Part shown: positions 58,631 through 64,000 of the stretch, one piece after another
How the letters are laid out: every line of letters begins with the position of its first letter
Position numbering within the stretch: position 1 is the first letter of the stretch
DNA from: Amaurobius ferox
Taxonomy: Eukaryota; Arthropoda; Arachnida; Araneae; Amaurobiidae
Assembly (NCBI GenBank): GCA_951213105.1
Contig: OX578147.1
Coordinates: 128,411,322 to 128,475,321 of the forward strand
DNA: 64,000 nucleotides
Direction: 5' to 3'
Position numbers and translations under genes: made by a program
Notes under the pieces: generated by a model
Databases searched by the model: none
What the model was told of the DNA's origin: nothing
What the model saw: only the letters and a program-made list of their open reading frames with translations

Positions 58631-59548
58631 ACACATCACTCAATAAGTCACCGGTCTGATACATATATGGCAACACTGTTGATAGACCCATATGATAACT
58701 GGATAGTACCAACCTTCAAACAACACGTGTCAAAATTTCATGACATTCAGACAATTAGTTTATAGGTTACAGTGGTTTTAGTGACCCCAGTATTGTAATT
58801 TTCAAAACAATGGATAAAAAAGAATTTCGTCTGTTGATTAAACATTGTTTTTTGATGGGGGGAAAAACACTGTTGAAGCCAAACAGGGGGTTGATAAGCG
58901 TTATGGAGACTCAACGAGAGAAATCAACTATTATTGACTGGCATGCTGAATTTAAACGTGGTCGTACAAACACTGATGATGCTGAACGCTCTTGTCACCC
59001 CAAATCGGCAGTTGTTCCAGAAAACATAAAAAAAGTCCACAAAATAGTGTTGAAAGACCATAAAGTGAAGTTGTGTGAGATAGCTGACACCTTAAAGATA
59101 TCAGAAGGTAGTGTGTTTACAATTTTACACGAAAATTTGAACATGCGTAAGCTGCTTTTGAAGTGGGTGCCGCGTTTGCTCACACCGGACCAAAAACAAC
59201 AATGCATCGGCGATTCAGAGCACTGTTTGGAGCTGTTCAAGCGAGATAAGAAGGATTTCTTGCATCGGTATGTGACAATGGATGAAACATGGATCCATTA
59301 CTACACATCTGAATCAAAAAGATCGATTTCGATTAAAAAATTTGGCTCAAATGAAGAAATGATTGCCGAAACTGAGGCCTATTTTGAGAGCAAAGACAAA
59401 TCATTTTACAAAAAAGGCATCGAAAAGTTAGAGGAGCGTTGGAATGAATGTATCACTCTTGAAGGAGAGTATGTTGATGAGTAAAGTCGAATTTCTAAAA
59501 AAAAAATTGTTTTTCTTAGTTAGACCGGAGACTTATTGAGTGATGTAG
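58631..59548 (+). mobile_element. mariner element, internally deleted, in element 2
   Basis: TA at 58629-58630 and 59549-59550 flank inverted repeats: ACACATCACTCAATAAGTCA with CCGGTCTG at the left, and the mirrored CAGACCGGAGACTTATTGAG type sequence at the right (two or three mismatches). The 918-bp insert holds one shortened transposase gene. Removing the insert and one TA joins the retroelement's reading as DLDKYYIYKLVSKYGLPL, so the boundary is well supported. Confidence 0.85.
58810..59484 (+). CDS. mariner transposase with central deletion
   Basis: An open frame of 224 codons from ATG at 58810; full-length mariner transposases have about 345 residues. The N-terminal HTH (MDKKEFRLLIKHCFLMGGKT, IDWHAEFKRGRTNTDD), the linker WVPRLLTPDQK and the first catalytic motif VTMDETWIHYYTSESKR are present. 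The sequence then jumps to the C-terminal end FGSNEEMIAETEAYFESKDK with SFYKKGIEKLEERWNECI. The deletion, after ESKRS, removes the second and third catalytic Asp residues, so it cannot transpose on its own but could still bind its ends. The frame itself has no stop, suggesting a fairly young copy. Confidence 0.85.
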   Translation: MDKKEFRLLIKHCFLMGGKTLLKPNRGLISVMETQREKSTIIDWHAEFKRGRTNTDDAERSCHPKSAVVPENIKKVHKIVLKDHKVKLCEIADTLKISEGSVFTILHENLNMRKLLLKWVPRLLTPDQKQQCIGDSEHCLELFKRDKKDFLHRYVTMDETWIHYYTSESKRSISIKKFGSNEEMIAETEAYFESKDKSFYKKGIEKLEERWNECITLEGEYVDE

Positions 59549-60339
59549 TATTTATCAAGGTCAAGATTTATGATTTTAAAGCTTTAAAAAAATTATTACA
59601 CGATGGTATTCTGAATTTAGTGCCAAATGACATAATGGTTCTTAACGTATTGTCTTTAACTATAGCTAAGTTTCCTGTAACTATATGCCCCAAGTCTGGA
59701 TTTAGATATTTAGCATATTTGTTTACTTTGCAAATACCTTCATTATCTACAATTGACATAGAATCATGATCTATAGAGAGAGATTGTGAAATTTCATTAT
59801 AATTAAATATAGATCTACCAATAGGTTTGTTGTATTTAAAAGTCTTTGAAACACTCAAATCTCCAATAGGCAATAAATGTTTAAACTTGTTAAATAGATG
59901 ACCAAAATTTATAGAATTATAAATTGGATGCATGAAAGAAATTACACAATAAGAATTAGTAGATGTATTATTATTATGAAATTGATTAAGTTTTAAATTT
60001 AAATACTTTGATCTTGTAATGAGCAAATCAGAAAATGTGATTAAAATGTTCATTAGTAAGATTTAATTTTAAGAAAATGGCATAAACATTATTTAAATGT
60101 TTTTTCTTTTTCGTAAAAGCCCATGATTTTATTAATTTCCATTGATAAGTGCTATTAAATTGATCATGTAAACATTTTATCTCAGCTTTATAATCATGAT
60201 GTATGGAGCTTCCTTTGCCACATTTAAATCTTTTGAATTTGACTGATTTACTATTATTTACATGGGATTTCAAAAAAAGGTGATTAAAAATAGAATATTT
60301 ATTATCTGCAACATTATTTTTTACAATATTACCATTTAG

Positions 60340-60844
60340 ATATAATTGATTTAATCCATATGAAAAAAGAGTACAATTTGATTTAATATAGAAGTTTTAA
60401 AAATCCTATCTGCTGTATTTGTTTTTACATCCAAAATATGTATAGTAATATTTTCAAAACCGTGTTATCAAAGTGTTTATATTCTATTTTATTGGAAGTA
60501 GGAAGAAAATTATTGTTGAGGATATATTTTTTGACATGATCTCTGTGGACATTCATACGTAGATGAATGGGATTACTAGTTTGTCCTATATATGATAGAT
60601 TGCAAATGTTACATGATAATCGGTAGATGCAATTAAAAATTTTGCAGAAAGGCAGATGGCTATCTTGGTTCGTGATTTGAGTATTAGAAGCAGATGGGCA
60701 GGATTTGTAATTTTTATTCTTACATTTATTGAAATTATAATTTTTAGTAGGGTAATTATTATATTCAAAACTATTCATGGCACAATGTTGGTAAATTGAT
60801 ATCGGTCTAGACAATTCACAATATGAATCGGAAATGCCAGGCAA
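60340..60844 (-). pseudogene. N-terminal GIY-YIG endonuclease of element 2
   Basis: The open frame starts at 60844 (MPGISDSYCELSRPISIYQ) and contains CIYRLSCNICNLSYIGQT, the GIY-YIG core with the Cys pair typical of Penelope endonucleases, then LRMNVHRDHVKKYI with the His pair (CCHH zinc-finger pattern) and YKHFDN. After a frameshift near 60445 it continues IHILDVKTNTADR and, after another small shift, the end motif SYGLNQLYLNG, the counterpart of the family's PYGLN. The endonuclease nicks target DNA to prime reverse transcription. It lies upstream of, not downstream from, the RT. Confidence 0.82.
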
Positions 60845-61904
60845 TATCTATCAATTTATATAATAATAAGTATATACATATATTTGCCAGTCTCTAAATC
60901 GTGTAAGTAGTGTAATTCATAATAGTATAAGTAAATTTATTAGTATGACAATATAACATAGAGAATATAATAATAAAAATAACATACTTGCTTATAGATA
61001 TATAAGTATAAACAATTAAATCCATGTAAAACCTAATCCTAATGAAAATAAGGAGGAAATTACAAAATAAGAGAAAACATAATGTTATAGTTACATTAGT
61101 TTTGAACTTGATTGAATAAAACACTAAGTATTAAATAATACAAATAGTGTTAAAATTGGATTCACTTAAAATCCATTCCATATATGTAATAATAAAATAA
61201 TATAACAAAATAAAGATTGTACTGAAAAGTACAATTTTAAAGAGTTTCAATAATTCATTAATACATAATACTAAATGCAAATATATAATTACCCATTTAA
61301 AATCGAAAATAATGAAAGTAAGAAGGAATAACAATAGATGGCAGCACTAGAATAATAGAACTAAAATATGTTAATTATAAGTTAATATAAGAATAAAAGC
61401 AATATACTAATTAAAACAAAAGAAACTAACTAAATTAATAAACTGTATGAAGTTGGTCAAATTATAATACAAATAATTATATTATAAATATATTAACATA
61501 GACTAAAAAAATACCGAAAAATATTGAAAAAACTAGGCGAATACGAGCAACAGAATTCTTCTAATCACATTGGACGAAAGTAGAATAAAAAAAATAACAA
61601 ATTCTATTACTAAATTTAGCTTGAATTCAGTATAAATTTGAATAGATTGCAAGAAAAAAAAAAAAATCATAAATAACGAAGCATGCTAAAAAAATTAGGA
61701 TACTTTGCAAACATGAATATGTAAAAATACTAAAGTTATTAAGTAATAAAGAGTGATGATGCAAAATACATTTAATTTATTGCGCAAATGCAGCTTATAA
61801 ATAAAATGATTTCAATAATAATAATAGTTTGAAAGTCCAATGATAGAATAGAGAGAAGTTGCAACTCAAAAATCCTAACTTTATATAAAACTTACAAAAT
61901 AAAA

Positions 61905-61926
61905 TTTATATATATATATATAATAA

Positions 61927-61985
<59 letters not shown>
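61905..61985. repeat. (TA)n microsatellite, right border of element 2
   Basis: TA units, interrupted once by ATAACTTA at 61922-61929, follow the second 86-bp repeat directly. 61986-62197 is plain AT-rich sequence. Confidence 0.9.
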
Positions 61986-61986
<1 letters not shown>

Positions 61987-62197
61987 GTATTGATAATTGA
62001 GCAGTGTTTCAAGGTGCCCTACTCTCCCCTAATATATAATGTAAAATTTTTTAAAAATCTGAAAATTAGGATAAAATTTGTCTAAATCTATCACATAAAT
62101 GATTGCCATTTTGATTGGTACACTTTTGCTCCTGATTGTAAACTACATGGTTGATGCAAAATGGTGCTGGAACATAGTATAAACATTAACAAAACAG

Positions 62198-63496
62198 ACA
62201 AGAAAGATCAATCATGCTTAAAGCATTGATTATGAAACACTTTCCAACTTCAATGCAATTTTATTTAAAAAAGTCGAAAATGCAATACATTCCTCGGTAA
62301 TATTTTAAAACTTATCACAATACTACATTGATTTATTATATTTGAAAACTTAAACCTTCATTGAAAAAAATGAACTTGATTCAAATGACGGCATTGGAAT
62401 ATAAATTGCGTGGTTTAAATATCTTTAAAATGCAATACATTCCACAGTAATATTTTTAAATCTATCATAATACTACGATAATTTATTATATTTGAAAACT
62501 TCATTGAAAACAACTGAAATTAATTCAAATGACGTCATAGAAAAAATAACACGCCTGGATCTCTCTATAAAAGCAGGATTTCATTCATAACTTTCTCCAT
62601 TTCATTCGTCACAATACTATAATAATTTATTTTATTTAAAAATTAAGACCATGGAGCTACAATTCATAAACTTTATGCTTAAAACTTCATCGAAAAAAAT
62701 CGTCCTTTATTTATAAAATCAATTAATATTTCATTCATATCAGCCATGCAGACTCCATGGACTGAATTATTTTGTGTTAAAGAAATACAGTAATTCTAAT
62801 ACAACTCATTCTACATATTTTGCTGTTTACATTTTACATAGGTGAAAAATAGGCTTAATTGTAGAAATAATCAAATTTGAATGAGAATTTAAACTCAAAT
62901 ATATTGTCATTGTGTTGTTTTAGTATGTAGATGCACAGAATTTAAGCAGAAATAAAGTAGTTTTAGGATGGATACAACATTCAATATGAATTAAAAAGAA
63001 CTTTAAAAAATCACGAATTTGAAACAAGATGGATGCCATATATCATTTTGAAGTGGGTCATGTGATCGTTTCATATCATGGTCACGTGATCGTTTCATAT
63101 AAGATGTGTAATTATTATTTTAATTTTTATTTAAAAAACTACTGGATATATTTAGCTGAATTTTTTTTTATATATTTTATGGAACAATTTGACTATTACC
63201 TAAAATTTTCGAAGCAATTTGTGAATTTTAAATCCGCTTAAAAAATGTTAGAAAAATTAGGTCCCATAGGGCTCAATGTATTTCATTTTTTCAACCCGGG
63301 TTCAATCCAAAACTAATTGTGTGATATTATTCATTTATATTCCCATAGGTCCTACAGACCGTCTGAACAACATACTAAAATTTCATTTTGATTAAGTCAT
63401 TTTTACGGCAGTTATCGTGCTAACGGACAGACAGACAGACAGACAGAATGAACAAAGTCATAAACACTTTTCAACTTTGTTGTAAAGTGTTAAAAA
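62198..63496 (+). mobile_element. Helentron-like element, copy 8
   Basis: Full copy from ACAAGAAAGATCAATCATGC to a (GACA)n tract at about 63426-63447 and the terminal hairpin AACACTTTTCAACTTTGTTG with TAAAGTGTTAAAAA. It differs from copy 1 (798-2113) by only scattered bases and by a shorter microsatellite, so these two are recent sisters. The small open frame at 63029-63241 is repeated in copy 1 with a stop and is not a gene. Confidence 0.65.
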
Positions 63497-63924
63497 TGAT
63501 GAAAATATAAATTGAAATAGTGAAAGAAACCCTACCTTCGTTTTTTTTCCAGTTTAATTTTCTGAAATCTTCAATTTATTTTTGAGAAAAATTTAAATTT
63601 AAAAATGTTTGTTCTATCTTTTTAATAATTTAAATTTAAAAAAAATACTTTCAGTAATTTAAATTTTATAGAACTTTTGTTTATTTTTCAATACATTTAA
63701 TATTAATGATGGCATTATAGGAAATAAAAATTAAATGGTATAGAAATTTTTCTCCACACATATACATTCCTCCACAATTTTGTATCTTTCACCATTGTAT
63801 ATTATTTCAGTAAACTGTACATTTTAATTTAACAGTAATTAATGTGTGTAGTGAACTATGTAAGCGATCGAATAATTCTACTTTCTCATCAAAGGTATTT
63901 GGAAAAAGAAATCAGATCCAAATA
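63497..63924. other. AT-rich spacer, no gene recognised
   Basis: T- and A-rich sequence with no coding or repeat signature that I can support. A further NSMCE1 exon was looked for and not found. Confidence 0.35.
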
Positions 63925-64000
63925 TATCTTTTGGTTTAATGGATTAGTTTTGGGCTTCTAACCAGTAGATTGCGAGTTCAGGCCCCTATTGCTGGGTAGT
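63925..64000 (+). mobile_element. tRNA-like SINE head cut by the window edge
   Basis: TTAATGGATTAGTTTTGGGC (A-box-like TGGATTAGTTTTGGG), an anticodon-like CTTCTAACCAG, and GCGAGTTCAGGCCCC (B-box-like GAGTTCAGGCC) stand at tRNA spacing. CTGGG follows. The rest lies outside the window. Confidence 0.4.

Larger units (their letters stand above)
57344..60273 (-). pseudogene. Penelope-like reverse transcriptase, frameshifted (element 2)
   Basis: From 60273 down: SVKFKRFKCGKGSSI (linker with a Cys where Naiads have a CxC motif), NVYAIFLKLNLTN, then after a frameshift at about 60050 FNKFKHLLPIGDLSV, NPDLGHIVTGNL and FGTKFRIP. The mariner interrupts after FFKALKS. The RT resumes with YKLVSKYGLPLKAFNMW, VDKASNNYAISV, FPYIVLIPKFHKNPIEFR, FQTFDFKDFFNNI (motif A), an in-frame TGA at 57852-57854, VPQGGCSSSMLAKLYLYHYE (motif B), YRYVDDLICL (motif C) and NINFLDLNLFIE. 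It ends at 57344 after a frameshift near 57572. Lesions are few, so the copy is not ancient. Motif order and the IPK..KNP..FR block match element 1. Confidence 0.82.
56644..61904 (-). mobile_element. Penelope-like retroelement 2 (Naiad-type, N-terminal endonuclease)
   Basis: An 86-bp direct repeat (TAATAATAGTTTGAAAGTCC to ACAAAATAAAA) lies at 56644-56729 and 61819-61904 with one mismatch, and TA microsatellites lie outside each. The minus strand between encodes, in order, a GIY-YIG endonuclease (60844 to about 60340), a linker (RFKCGKG), and a telomerase-related reverse transcriptase (60270 to 57344). A C-terminal endonuclease is absent. Endonuclease-before-RT is the permuted order described for Naiad elements, as are pseudo-LTRs and microsatellite insertion. 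A deleted mariner (58631-59548) interrupts it. Without that insert the element is about 4.3 kb. Confidence 0.85.

Noticed and set aside
63029..63241. 70-residue open frame
   Set aside because: It is part of a helentron-like copy; the equivalent place in copy 1 (about 1632-1842) has a stop, and no family resemblance exists.

Overview
The window is AT-rich eukaryotic nuclear DNA from an arthropod, most likely a chelicerate such as a spider. The evidence is split genes with GT-AG introns, a very high load of mostly decayed transposons, microsatellites, and two retroelements with the permuted domain order published as Naiad (known to be abundant in spiders). The species is not identifiable from the sequence alone. 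Nothing bacterial or viral was recognised.

Two host genes are supported. From about 33.5 kb down to 4.96 kb the minus strand carries seven exons of a GMC-family FAD oxidoreductase (glucose/choline dehydrogenase-like). Every splice phase joins correctly over about 371 codons. The C-terminal part, which should hold the catalytic His, is not seen and probably lies left of the window. From 53.7 to 55.84 kb the plus strand carries two exons of NSMCE1 (Nse1 of the SMC5/6 complex); its RING end is not seen and probably lies to the right. A possible orphan exon lies at 43.83-44.00 kb on the minus strand.

The rest is a mobile-element graveyard. 0-13 kb: a SINE, copies of a 1.3-kb helentron-like non-autonomous element (one nested in another, one carrying a chimeric 5S-tRNA SINE), a LINE ORF1 zinc-knuckle fragment and a deleted piggyBac with intact TTAA sites. 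13-33 kb (GMC introns): a MITE, a second repeat family (called repeat B) with a palindromic end, a 2.8-kb tandem duplication, more helentron-like copies, a 34-bp minisatellite and a foldback palindrome. 34-41 kb: a pogo-like element broken by two younger insertions, then a decayed hAT transposase of ZMYM1 type. 44-48 kb: mariner and Tc1 remnants (the Tc1 split by a SINE), then a Tc1/mariner element with about 200-bp inverted repeats inside a TA microsatellite. 48.4-51.8 kb and 56.6-61.9 kb: two Penelope-like retroelements. The second is nearly complete, has its GIY-YIG endonuclease before the reverse transcriptase, and is split by a deleted mariner. 62.2-63.5 kb: another helentron-like copy almost identical to the first.

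The most informative points are the permuted Penelope-like elements, the chimeric 5S-tRNA SINE with perfect target duplications, the hairpin-ended helentron-like family, and the clear nesting order of insertions. Coordinates of repeat ends are read by eye and may be off by a few bases.
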